Notes: a model not told the origin generated them from the sequence alone. 7,572 bases of DNA from an uncultured Opitutales bacterium (GCA_900545715.1 URAJ01000062.1:1-7572); one strand, 5' to 3'. Counted from the first letter of the stretch, positions 1-6,958 are shown. Numbers and translations are program-made.

Positions 1-1
1 T

Positions 2-55
2 CGTTCTCTTTGCCCTCTTTTTTTTCCACCATTCCACAATCTTTGACGTAGAACG
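2..55. repeat. Left arm of terminal inverted repeat
   Basis: Bases 2-55 match the reverse complement of 7519-7572 at 51 of 54 positions. The mismatches are at 27, 28 and 53, with perfect runs of 25 and 24 bases. After a 3-base gap a shared T7 run (56-62) extends the match. The arm begins one base inside the window edge, so the repeat probably continues outside. Three readings stay open in both copies. Two run outward: one begins at an ATG at 68-70 of the minus strand and contains RSTSKIVEW, the other contains YVKDCGM. One runs inward and ends PQSLT-stop at 49-51. I cannot tell whether the repeat is coding, and I do not recognise a family. It could be the edge of a multicopy gene, a mobile-element end or a dispersed intergenic repeat. 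Confidence 0.9.
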
Positions 56-226
56 TTTTTTTGTGCCCATATGCAGGCTCTTTGGTTTTTACTGCTGTAT
101 TTTAGCCTGAGAAAGCGACGTTTTCTGCAAAAATTTTTAGATAGCGACCTTTGGGAAAATTTCTTTTGAACAACACCAAAGATTGAAAAATTTTTGCGAA
201 GCGTTTTTTACAGTCCCACCATAACG

Positions 227-253
227 TTCCGCGAATTTTTGCGTAGAGCGGAA
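227..253. repeat. Hairpin, 6-bp stem
   Basis: TTCCGC at 227-232 pairs with GCGGAA at 248-253 around a 15-base A/T-rich loop. No U-tract follows on either strand, so it is not a typical terminator. Its role is unknown. Confidence 0.4.
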
Positions 254-312
254 ATGCAAGTGCAGGCGCCAAAGACTGTGTGATAAGTTTTCTTCTTTTC
301 TCCGCAATTTAC

Positions 313-334
313 CCTTTGGCCTCTATTCCAAAGG
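313..334. repeat. Hairpin, 7-bp perfect stem
   Basis: CCTTTGG at 313-319 pairs with CCAAAGG at 328-334 around an 8-base loop. The right arm doubles as the start of the first degenerate repeat unit (325-358). No T-run follows on either strand, so termination is unlikely. It may be a structured piece of a dispersed repeat. Confidence 0.5.
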
Positions 335-467
335 CAGGGGAAATTAACGAAAGCTAGGGTCGTTCCAAAATCGGTAGGATTTAGTGGAAGATGCCCATTT
401 GATAAAAACTCGGGTCAATACCAAAGCCAGTAAAAATTAATGAAAGAAGCCTCATTTAGTAAAAACT
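325..467. repeat. Three degenerate tandem repeat units
   Basis: Three diverged units start at 325, 362 and 418. Each opens with (A/G)T(T/A)CCAAA and continues with a purine-rich stretch resembling GTAAAAATTAATGAAAGAAG. The second and third also share a tail resembling GCCCATTTGATAAAAACT (393-410 and about 449-467), which the first lacks. By eye, units 1 and 3 agree at about 25 of 33 positions over 322-354 versus 414-446. The divergence suggests old duplications. No unit has a conserved reading frame, so this looks like a non-coding repeat rather than a repeat protein. Confidence 0.55.
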
Positions 468-490
468 TTTAAATACAAAAGGTTTTTACT
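458..490. repeat. A/T-rich hairpin, 9-bp stem plus 4 bp
   Basis: AGTAAAAAC at 458-466 pairs with GTTTTTACT at 482-490. After a single bulged G at 481, TTTT (467-470) pairs with AAAA (477-480), leaving a 6-base loop. The stem has little G/C and no U-tract beyond it, so it is a weak terminator candidate. It joins the third tandem repeat unit to the GGTTTTTACTGC repeat. Confidence 0.45.
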
Positions 491-677
491 GCCGCAAACC
501 AAACGCTCCCGCTTACGCTCTTTTGCGGACTATTTATCATGTTGCTCTGCCAGCTTCCACAAATAATAATTACGACAAAACACAACGAACCGCAAACGCA
601 TACTGCCAAAAAGTTCGGACAATCTGCCTCACAGAAAGGGCGAGAGGAAAACCGGCCCGTCCCCACAAACCAAGTAT

Positions 678-710
678 TGCCAGAAGCCGCGCTATTTGCG
701 CGAGCGCGGC
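678..710 (-). terminator. Possible operon terminator (weak)
   Basis: On the minus strand GCCGCGC (710-704) pairs with GCGCGGC (692-686) around an 11-base loop. The stem is G/C-rich and overlaps the stop codon of the lpt-like gene. The tail reads TTCTGGCA, which is a poor U-tract. An alternative pairing of TATTGCC (about 676-682) with GGCAATA (708-714) would compete with it. It is the only G/C-rich hairpin right at the end of the operon. Confidence 0.25.
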
Positions 711-2956
711 AATATTCTGATTGTCGGGCGCGGCGGCGTTTTTGTTTCAGGCTCGAGCGTCTCGTCGTCCTCAAAGTCGGGGATAAAAGTTCTGCGCTCT
801 TCCGTGGGAGCGTTTTGCGCCGGCTCTTCCGCCTCGACTGTCATAGAGCGGCGGCCGCGGTTATACACCATTCTCGGCCCGGACACTCGCGTGTTGTCCT
901 CGCGGTCTATGACCACCGGATCTTCCGAAAGCACGACCATCTCGTCTTCGGGAAAAATCTCGGCCTTGCCGCATGTAGCGGCTTTTAGCCCGCTTGAAAG
1001 GTTTACGTTCCCGTACAAGTCTATCTTATTTATGGAGTGGCCGCCGCCTTTACGCTTGCGTATGCCTACTTCCGCCTTGTCGCAAGAAACGTCCATATCA
1101 GTTCCGACAGCCTTTACGTCGCCTTCAAAAAAATACCTGTCCGACTCCGTACCGCCGACAAGCCACTGTTTGTCACTCGTTATTACTGTCGGCTTTGATT
1201 CAAGCTTGCTGCCGGCGCGGACCTCTTCAAGGCCTATCGACTTTGTGGCGGGCAGGTATATTGTCGGCCGTTTCCCAGGATTGTTTGCCGCAGTGAGCAG
1301 TTCTACGTACCTGTGCGCCTCCGCTTTTGAATTATCAGCTTTCCCTCCTTTTAATTTGGGATAAATTACCGCCGTCTCGGCCTCGGCTGAATAGCCCTTC
1401 TGGCTGATTTTTACATTGTCGGAAGCCGTTATTTTCCTCACGGAATCCCCGCCCTTTTTGTCGCGCATCGCCAACACCTGCATTTTTTGGCAGGAGGCTT
1501 TTATGTCGTCGGAAGTTATATTGACGTCGCGCTCAAAATCAAAGTGCATATTTTTTTGATTTTTTACGAATTTTAGGCGCCGCGATTTTACCGTAGTCTC
1601 CGTTTGGGTTTTCAGCTTTTCGTCCGCCGATATTCCCTCGCGCATTTTGAGGGTGACGTACGAATTTTTGTCGGACGGATTTGAAAACGCAAGCCCCGTG
1701 CTCCTCTCCTTCAAGAACACAATCGCCTGCGCATAGAGCCTCATTCCGCGCTCGTTGTCCAAAAGCGATGCGTTGTCGGACAGGGCAACCTCAGACTTCG
1801 ACGGAAGTATCTCCATATTGTCCGCCGTCGCAACGCCATTTTCATTTGAAAGCCTTATATGCCCGCTCCCTTTTATATACGCCACTTGCGGCTTGCCGCC
1901 GTCCTTTGAGGACGACTCCGACACAAGGCTGTCGCAAGAAACTTTGAAAGAGTCCGCCTCCACGTCAACATTTCCGGAAAAGTCAAAAAAGTTCTTTTCG
2001 CCCTCCGTGCGCATTTTTATAGAGTCTGCGGAAATTGTTATCTTTTCCCTCTCACCGTCATCGTCCGTATTGTAAATCACGGCCGTTGCGCGGATTCCGC
2101 CCGCAGACTCGGCAGCAAGCGTCTTTTTGTTTTTATCGAGCGCTATCGAGCTGCCTGATATTTCCGCGCTGCTTGGAATGTCTTTGATATGGGGGTTGCC
2201 GCTCAAAAATGCGGTAGATGCTCCGGGATCTATCTTCGCCTCTCCTGCGCGGATGTCCTTCTTTTCGTAGAGCATTTTAACATTCCCTGAGGCAAATATT
2301 TCGTCGAGGCCGGTTTCGGATTTTTTTTCTTTCGGGGCATTTACACGCAACCTGTCGCATTCGAGCTTCATTTGCGAATTTACAAGCTCAACGCTTTTGC
2401 GGACCTCAAACACATTACTCTCCGCCCCGTTTAGCATCGAGCCGTATTCTCCGGTAATCAAAGTCGCATAATCCTTTGCGGCTTCACCTTCCTTGCCGGT
2501 GGATTTTTCCCCGCCGTCCGGCGGCGTTATATTGACTTTTATACCGTTAAAAACCTCGACAAATTTTTTCGCCGAATCCCACGTCCATTTTTTCCCGTCT
2601 ATTTTAAATTCGGGGGCGGTCACAAATATGTCGGTGTCGCCGGATACGAATTTTTTTACGGGGTTTACATTAGCCTCGGGGCTAGTTATGGTCGCTTTGA
2701 GCTTACCGTCCTTCTCCTCGAAGAGCATCAGTTTTAGGCCTTCAACGTCTATTCGGGTGTCGCTTTTATACGTGGCGGAGTTCCCGAACAAGTCCCACTG
2801 TTTGGCGCCAGTATTCTCGTCGAAATTTGGCAATTCAAAATTCTTAACGGTTCCGGGCAGCATAGTCGTCATTCTTTGCGCATGCGACTGCTGCGCGGAA
2901 AACGCGGCCAATGCAGCGGCCGCGAACACTATCGCCTTTATAGTGCCAAACGCCAT
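692..2956 (-). CDS. LptC-LptA fusion: multi-module OstA-like periplasmic LPS transport protein
   Basis: This 754-residue exported protein probably forms part of the periplasmic bridge that moves lipopolysaccharide from the inner to the outer membrane. Residues 1-26 form a Sec signal or N-terminal anchor (hydrophobic AIVFAAAALAAF, possible cleavage after SHA). Residues about 35-145 resemble LptC. About four LptA/OstA-like beta modules follow, around 165-275, 305-415, 455-545 and 595-705. They repeat the pattern F-G-(N/D)V then (E/S)CD(R/S/K), seen at GNVDVEADSFKVSCDSL and GDVKAVGTDMDVSCDKA. The tail after 710 is acidic and proline-rich, without a beta-barrel. E. coli LptC and LptA are separate proteins of under 200 residues, so this is several times longer. 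I chose the ATG at 2956, one base after the elbB stop, over the in-frame TTG at 2971 because it directly precedes the signal peptide and fits translational coupling. The module assignment is by eye. A general OstA-like envelope protein is the main alternative. Confidence 0.75.
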   Translation of the reverse strand: MAFGTIKAIVFAAAALAAFSAQQSHAQRMTTMLPGTVKNFELPNFDENTGAKQWDLFGNSATYKSDTRIDVEGLKLMLFEEKDGKLKATITSPEANVNPVKKFVSGDTDIFVTAPEFKIDGKKWTWDSAKKFVEVFNGIKVNITPPDGGEKSTGKEGEAAKDYATLITGEYGSMLNGAESNVFEVRKSVELVNSQMKLECDRLRVNAPKEKKSETGLDEIFASGNVKMLYEKKDIRAGEAKIDPGASTAFLSGNPHIKDIPSSAEISGSSIALDKNKKTLAAESAGGIRATAVIYNTDDDGEREKITISADSIKMRTEGEKNFFDFSGNVDVEADSFKVSCDSLVSESSSKDGGKPQVAYIKGSGHIRLSNENGVATADNMEILPSKSEVALSDNASLLDNERGMRLYAQAIVFLKERSTGLAFSNPSDKNSYVTLKMREGISADEKLKTQTETTVKSRRLKFVKNQKNMHFDFERDVNITSDDIKASCQKMQVLAMRDKKGGDSVRKITASDNVKISQKGYSAEAETAVIYPKLKGGKADNSKAEAHRYVELLTAANNPGKRPTIYLPATKSIGLEEVRAGSKLESKPTVITSDKQWLVGGTESDRYFFEGDVKAVGTDMDVSCDKAEVGIRKRKGGGHSINKIDLYGNVNLSSGLKAATCGKAEIFPEDEMVVLSEDPVVIDREDNTRVSGPRMVYNRGRRSMTVEAEEPAQNAPTEERRTFIPDFEDDETLEPETKTPPRPTIRILPRSRK

Positions 2957-2957
2957 A

Positions 2958-3629
2958 TTATAGAGTCTCAAACATTCTTGAAATCATTGCGGAAACGCCC
3001 TTTTCGACCTCCGCCGCATCTTTTGCAAGCATATACGCGGGCGTTGAATAGACGTTTTTGGACTTGTCCTCCACAAACGAGTCCACCGCGCACGGAATAT
3101 GTTTAGCTCCCGCAGCCTCAATGGCGGCCGCCGTTTGTTTGTCGTTGCCGATTGTAAGCATAACGCCGTCACCGATTGCCTTTGCGCCTATTACGGGAGA
3201 TATGCACATAAACGCTATTTTTCCCCCCTTGCCCATCATGTCGGAAATCGCCTTTTCCACCGACGGCTCAATCGTGCAATCCGCGCCGTCGTAAGCGAAC
3301 GTGCAAAGGTTCTTGGCCGCCCCGAAGCCCCCTGGGAAGAGCAGCATGTCGAATTTTCCGGCGTCGAAGCGCGAAAGCGGCTCTATCTTTCCCCTCGCAA
3401 TCCTCGCCGATTCGGAAAGCACGTTGCGCGGCCCTTCGGAATCCGAGCCGTCAAGATGGTTTATGCAGTCGCTTTGGCGAATATCGGGGGCGAAAAACGA
3501 CACCTCCGCGCCGCCCTTTAAAAGGCAGAGAAGCGTTATTACAGCCTCGTGTATTTCAGTGCCGTCGAATACGCCGCATCCGGACAATACCATTGCGGCC
3601 TTGGGTTTCTTTTGAGCGCCAGTGTTCAT
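2958..3629 (-). CDS. elbB: ElbB, DJ-1/PfpI superfamily glyoxalase-like protein
   Basis: This 223-residue cytosolic protein matches ElbB (YhbL, enhancing lycopene biosynthesis protein 2) along nearly its full length. E. coli ElbB is a class I glutamine amidotransferase-like fold protein with reported weak glyoxalase activity; its physiological role is unsettled. Diagnostic stretches are SGCGVFDGTEIHEA (16-29), FFAPD (45-49), INHLDG (56-61), RNVLSESARIARG (68-80), FPGGFGAAKNL (98-108) and TPAYMLA (196-202). The nucleophile-elbow cysteine is present in FMCISP (Cys142), as is Glu25. The N-terminus is about ten residues longer than in E. coli, but no internal ATG would keep the first strand intact. 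The gene lies 31 bp after the MBL gene, and its TAA is one base from the next ATG. The leader is A-rich without a Shine-Dalgarno sequence. No key residue appears to be missing. Confidence 0.93.
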   Translation of the reverse strand: MNTGAQKKPKAAMVLSGCGVFDGTEIHEAVITLLCLLKGGAEVSFFAPDIRQSDCINHLDGSDSEGPRNVLSESARIARGKIEPLSRFDAGKFDMLLFPGGFGAAKNLCTFAYDGADCTIEPSVEKAISDMMGKGGKIAFMCISPVIGAKAIGDGVMLTIGNDKQTAAAIEAAGAKHIPCAVDSFVEDKSKNVYSTPAYMLAKDAAEVEKGVSAMISRMFETL

Positions 3630-3660
3630 AATTTTTTATTATCTGCTGCGATTTTAATGC

Positions 3661-4437
3661 TTATATTTCGACAGTCAAGCCGTCGTAGGCTATATGACAA
3701 TTTTTGGGTAGAGAACGTTCGATTTTACCGTAATCTATGTGGGACGTAGTATGGGTAAAAAACGCGAGCTTCGGCGAGAGCTTTTCTACGACCGCCAGCG
3801 CCTCGTCGAGAGTCATGTGCGAAGGGTGCGGTTTTAGCCTAAGGCAATCCACAGCCAAAACGTCCGCGCCCGCGGCGAGCTCCTCCGCGCGCGGAGTGAG
3901 CGACTTGCAATCGGTATAATAGGCAAAGCGCTTTCCGCCGCATTCAAAGACCAAACCGAGCGTCTGTATGTTCCCGTGGGGAAGCTCCGCCGAACTGATT
4001 TTAAGCCCGCCGCCCATGTCGAGAGTCTCCGGCATTTCTTTTAGGCGGAAGCACGGATAGCCACGCTCGGTTGGCTTGTCGCCAAGCGCGTACGGAAACA
4101 TTGCCCGCACGCGGGAAAGCCCGTATTCGTTGGAGTACACGTCTATCGCATTCCCCTCCGCCTTGTCGCAGAACCGCCGAAGGTCGTCCATGCCGGCGAT
4201 GTGGTCTGCATGTCCGTGCGTGAGGATAAAAGCGTCGGCGCGCGATATTGAATTTTTAAGGCACTGCAACCTGAATTCCGGCGCGGCATCGACCTGTATT
4301 TCTTTGCCGGCAGCATAAACATGTATGCTCGAACGCGTCCGCCAGTTCTTGGGATTTGAGAGGTCTATGCCGCTCGAATCGTACCCTATTACGGGAACTC
4401 CCTGGGAAGTCCCCGTGCCCATAAAAACTATTTTCAT
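3661..4437 (-). CDS. PhnP-like MBL-fold metallohydrolase
   Basis: This 258-residue cytosolic enzyme belongs to the metallo-beta-lactamase fold, in the PhnP/RNase Z-like branch (COG1235 type). Characterised members are phosphodiesterases; PhnP opens phosphoribosyl 1,2-cyclic phosphate. The metal site is intact: THGHADH gives His74, His76, Asp78 and His79, followed by His154 in LPHGN, Asp176 in YYTDCK and a C-terminal histidine in FFTHTTSHID (His229 or His233). The start MGTGTSQGVPVIG and the end YDGLTVEI also match the PhnP type. The cysteine-rich zinc motif seen near the N-terminus of E. coli PhnP is absent and no other phn gene is present, so a carbon-phosphorus lyase role is unlikely. The substrate is unknown; a nucleotide or RNA-derived cyclic phosphate is possible. 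The gene starts 12 bp after the GH2 stop with an A-rich leader. Confidence 0.88.
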   Translation of the reverse strand: MKIVFMGTGTSQGVPVIGYDSSGIDLSNPKNWRTRSSIHVYAAGKEIQVDAAPEFRLQCLKNSISRADAFILTHGHADHIAGMDDLRRFCDKAEGNAIDVYSNEYGLSRVRAMFPYALGDKPTERGYPCFRLKEMPETLDMGGGLKISSAELPHGNIQTLGLVFECGGKRFAYYTDCKSLTPRAEELAAGADVLAVDCLRLKPHPSHMTLDEALAVVEKLSPKLAFFTHTTSHIDYGKIERSLPKNCHIAYDGLTVEI

Positions 4438-4449
4438 TTTTGTTAAAGC

Positions 4450-6894
4450 CTAAAATTCCGCCTTTCCGGAGGATATTTTTTTGTCGCCCCTTGCGCCTGA
4501 GAATGCGCTTATAGAGCCTTTCGCGTCGCCGTCGGCCTCAACCACCGCGAGAAGTTTCCCGGAAAACGCCCTCATATAATTTGCCGAGAACGGCGTGAGG
4601 TCGGTCGGGTCGCCGTTGCACAGGGCGCGCAGGCGGACATTGCCGTCGGTCGAGAAGTATATTATATTGTCGGCGCGCGGGCACAAATTGCCGTCCTTAT
4701 CGACAACGCTCACCTCTACAAAACAGAGTTCGTCGCCGCCAAATTTTTTTCTGTCGGCTTTTAGGACTATCCGCGCGGGTTCTCCCGCGGTCTTGACAGT
4801 CTTTTCGGCCGCCTTTTTGCCGTCGGCGCCGTATGCCACCACTTTTATCTCTCCCGGCTGGTAGGCGACATCTTCCCATATTAAACGGCTCTTGCCGAAC
4901 TTTCCTGACGCCTTCTTTTCGCGCACTCCCATGCTCTTGCCGTTTACGAACAGCTCCGCCTTCGGATAGTTAGTGTAGCAGTAAACGGGCGTTTTCTGCC
5001 CGAGCCTGTCAGGCCAAGTCCAGTGCGGGAGAACATGCAGAGTCTCCGCCTGCGGGTTCCATCTCGCGCGGTAGAGATAATACCTGTCCTTCGGGAAACC
5101 GCACAAATCGACTATCCCAAAATACGAACTCTTTGCGATGAAATCGCCGTCGTACGGGAAAGGCTCTCCGAGATAGTCGAAGCCCGTCCAGACGAACTCG
5201 CCGAGTACAAACGGGTTTTCGTCCTGCCCCTTCCATTCGTCCTCCGGCACTTGCGACCACGGCGCGCAGCACAGGTCGTAGGAGCTGACCTGGTAGTCGT
5301 ACGACCACGGTTGTTTGCTTTCCTTCGTCGGGAAATGATATACCCCGCGGCTGCTGACAGTTGACGCAGTCTCGCTTCCGTAAATTACGGCCGAAGGTTT
5401 TTTGTCGTAGCATTCTTTGTAGTAGAAGGGCTTGTAGTTGAAGCCGACGAGGTCGAGCTCATCGACGAAGCCGTATTCAACCGCCTGCTTGTTGCGGTCG
5501 CAGCCCGCCGTCACCGGGCGGGTGGGATCCATCGCGCGCGCCGTCTCAGCGAGGAATTTTGCCGTCTTTCTGCCATCGGGAACGGTCTGCTCCGGGACTT
5601 CGTTGCCGATGCTCCACATAACAACGCACGGGTGGTTGCGGTCGCGGCGTATCATTGCCTCCAAATCTTTTTTAGCCCACTTGTCGAAAAGCTTGTTGTA
5701 GCCGTTTTCGCACTTTGGCATTTTCCATTCGTCGAAAGCCTCGACTTGAACGAGCATGCCGAGCTCGTCGCATATGTCCAGCAAGGCGGGCGACGGAGGG
5801 TTGTGCGAAGTGCGTATGGCGTTTGCGCCCATTTCTTTCAATATTTCGACTTGCCTACGCGCCGCCGAGACATTGAAAGCCGCGCCAATCGGGCCCAAGT
5901 CATGGTGCATGCAAACACCCTTAAATATGGTCTTTTTGCCGTTTAATTTGAATCCGCCGTCGCGGTCGTAGGATATGGAGCGCACTCCAAACCTGCTAAA
6001 ATATTCGTCCACCGGCTTGCCGTCGGCGAGAATCTGGGTTTTTGCAGTATAGAGCTTTGGGGAGTCGATGTCCCATAGGGACGGATTTTCTATATCAAAC
6101 TCCTGAACAGCCTTACCCGAGCCGTTATCAATGGCGATATCGGCCGATTTTTGCGCGACCTGCTTTCCGTCGGGAGATATTATTGACGTTTTTACGGATA
6201 TTTTCTTTCCCGTGCCTGAATGGTCGGCGACGAAAGTCTCAATGCGGCATACGGCGGAATTTGCCGAAACCTTCGGCGTTGTTATGTACGTTCCCCAATT
6301 TTCCACATGAATCTGCGGCTTGACTGCAAGCCTGACGTCGCGGAAAAGCCCCGCGCCGGCATACCATCTCGAAGCCGAAGGCAGATTTTCGAGCCTCACG
6401 GCGAGCGTATTTGGGCTCCCGAACTTGAAATGCTTGGTCAAGTCGAGCTCGAATGAGGCGTAGCCGTACGGCCACTCGCCGACATATTCGCCGTTTAGCC
6501 AAACTTTCGCGCGGCTCATTGCGCCGTCGAACTGTATATACACTCTTTTGCCTTCGTCGGACTTCGGGAGCTCGAGCGTTTTGCGGTACCAGCCCACGCC
6601 TTCAAATGGGAGCGCGCCCGTGCGGCCCGTGCGCGTTCTTGCGCGCGTTTCGCCGTCTTGGACAACCTGAGTGAACTGCTTGTCGTAGTTCATATTGAAG
6701 TTTTGCCCGATAGCCCAGTCGTGAGGGACTTTTACGGCCTCCCAAGTTGAAGTGTCTGTCGATGGAATTTGGGCATTTTTAAGCTCTCCGCGGTGGAAGA
6801 GCCAGCCATCGCCGAGTTTTACGTCGGACTGCCTGTAAGCAAATAACGATTGAATTGTTGCGGCGCAAAGTATAGCTACAATGGTCTTTTTCAT
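4450..6894 (-). CDS. Exported glycoside hydrolase family 2 enzyme, beta-galactosidase-like (GalB type)
   Basis: This 814-residue retaining glycosidase has a Sec signal peptide (MKKTIVAILCAATIQSLFA, cleavage near residue 19), so it acts in the periplasm or outside the cell. Order of domains: jelly-roll sugar-binding domain (about 25-190, with GVGWYRKTLELP and VWLNGEYVG), Ig-like domain (about 195-305), TIM barrel (about 310-620), then two beta-sandwich domains, DUF4982-like (about 630-700) and a C-terminal GH2 domain (about 705-800). Active-site stretches are MHHDLGPIGAA, RTSHNPPSP (361-369), SIGNEVPEQ with acid/base Glu432, and YGSETAS with nucleophile Glu508. SETASTVSSRGVY is typical of GalB-type beta-galactosidases, and I see no beta-glucuronidase NxK motif, but the exact sugar cannot be read from sequence. 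It is the first gene of the operon. No lipobox, truncation or frameshift is seen, and the leader lacks a Shine-Dalgarno sequence. Confidence 0.93.
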   Translation of the reverse strand: MKKTIVAILCAATIQSLFAYRQSDVKLGDGWLFHRGELKNAQIPSTDTSTWEAVKVPHDWAIGQNFNMNYDKQFTQVVQDGETRARTRTGRTGALPFEGVGWYRKTLELPKSDEGKRVYIQFDGAMSRAKVWLNGEYVGEWPYGYASFELDLTKHFKFGSPNTLAVRLENLPSASRWYAGAGLFRDVRLAVKPQIHVENWGTYITTPKVSANSAVCRIETFVADHSGTGKKISVKTSIISPDGKQVAQKSADIAIDNGSGKAVQEFDIENPSLWDIDSPKLYTAKTQILADGKPVDEYFSRFGVRSISYDRDGGFKLNGKKTIFKGVCMHHDLGPIGAAFNVSAARRQVEILKEMGANAIRTSHNPPSPALLDICDELGMLVQVEAFDEWKMPKCENGYNKLFDKWAKKDLEAMIRRDRNHPCVVMWSIGNEVPEQTVPDGRKTAKFLAETARAMDPTRPVTAGCDRNKQAVEYGFVDELDLVGFNYKPFYYKECYDKKPSAVIYGSETASTVSSRGVYHFPTKESKQPWSYDYQVSSYDLCCAPWSQVPEDEWKGQDENPFVLGEFVWTGFDYLGEPFPYDGDFIAKSSYFGIVDLCGFPKDRYYLYRARWNPQAETLHVLPHWTWPDRLGQKTPVYCYTNYPKAELFVNGKSMGVREKKASGKFGKSRLIWEDVAYQPGEIKVVAYGADGKKAAEKTVKTAGEPARIVLKADRKKFGGDELCFVEVSVVDKDGNLCPRADNIIYFSTDGNVRLRALCNGDPTDLTPFSANYMRAFSGKLLAVVEADGDAKGSISAFSGARGDKKISSGKAEF

Positions 6895-6929
6895 AAGGCT
6901 GAAATATTGCGGTTGAATAATTTGTTTTA

Positions 6930-6958
6930 ATTACATTTTAAGAGGGGGCGCTTTACAA
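6930..6958 (-). promoter_or_regulatory. Candidate sigma-70-type promoter of the operon
   Basis: On the minus strand TTGTAA (6958-6953) and TGTAAT (6935-6930) are separated by exactly 17 bases. They match the -35 consensus at four of six and the -10 at five of six positions. Transcription would start near 6923, giving a leader of about 28 bases before the GH2 start codon. A perfect 8-bp palindrome, GTGCGCAC at 6967-6974, sits just upstream near -47 and could be a regulator site. If the organism uses a Bacteroidota-like sigma factor, this match would mean little. Confidence 0.4.

Larger units (their letters stand above)
56..690. other. Non-coding A/T-rich region downstream of the operon
   Basis: I see no convincing gene in this 635-base stretch on either strand; its open frames are short and of odd composition. 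It holds several repeat or hairpin structures. An imperfect inverted repeat lies around 114-139 and 182-207, built on AAAAATTTTTGC. Hairpins have stems 227-232/248-253, 313-319/328-334 (seven perfect pairs, CCTTTGG), 458-466/482-490 and 492-498/522-528. The 12-mer GGTTTTTACTGC occurs at 84-95 and 481-492. The degenerate tandem repeat at 325-467 has its own entry. The stretch looks like intergenic repeat debris or decayed mobile DNA, but the sequence does not say which. Confidence 0.6.

Noticed and set aside
325..467. CRISPR array
   Set aside because: Unit spacing is irregular (37 and 56 bases), units are strongly diverged, and there are no unique spacers between constant repeats.
458..490. 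Operon terminator
   Set aside because: The stem is almost all A/T, it has no trailing U-tract, and it lies more than 200 bases past the stop codon.
469..774. 101-codon minus-strand frame crossing the end of the lpt-like gene
   Set aside because: Half of it overlaps the real gene in another frame, and the rest runs through A/T-rich repeat DNA; no family resemblance.
696..1364. 222-codon open frame on the plus strand
   Set aside because: It is fully antisense to the lpt-like gene, serine-rich and without recognisable motifs; the minus-strand protein has a signal peptide and family-like repeats.
2969..2971. TTG start for the lpt-like gene
   Set aside because: It overlaps elbB by 14 bases and adds five residues before the signal peptide; the ATG at 2956 fits better.
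3661..4437. Carbon-phosphorus lyase pathway phnP
   Set aside because: No other phn gene is nearby and the N-terminal cysteine cluster of E. coli PhnP is missing; only family-level naming is justified.
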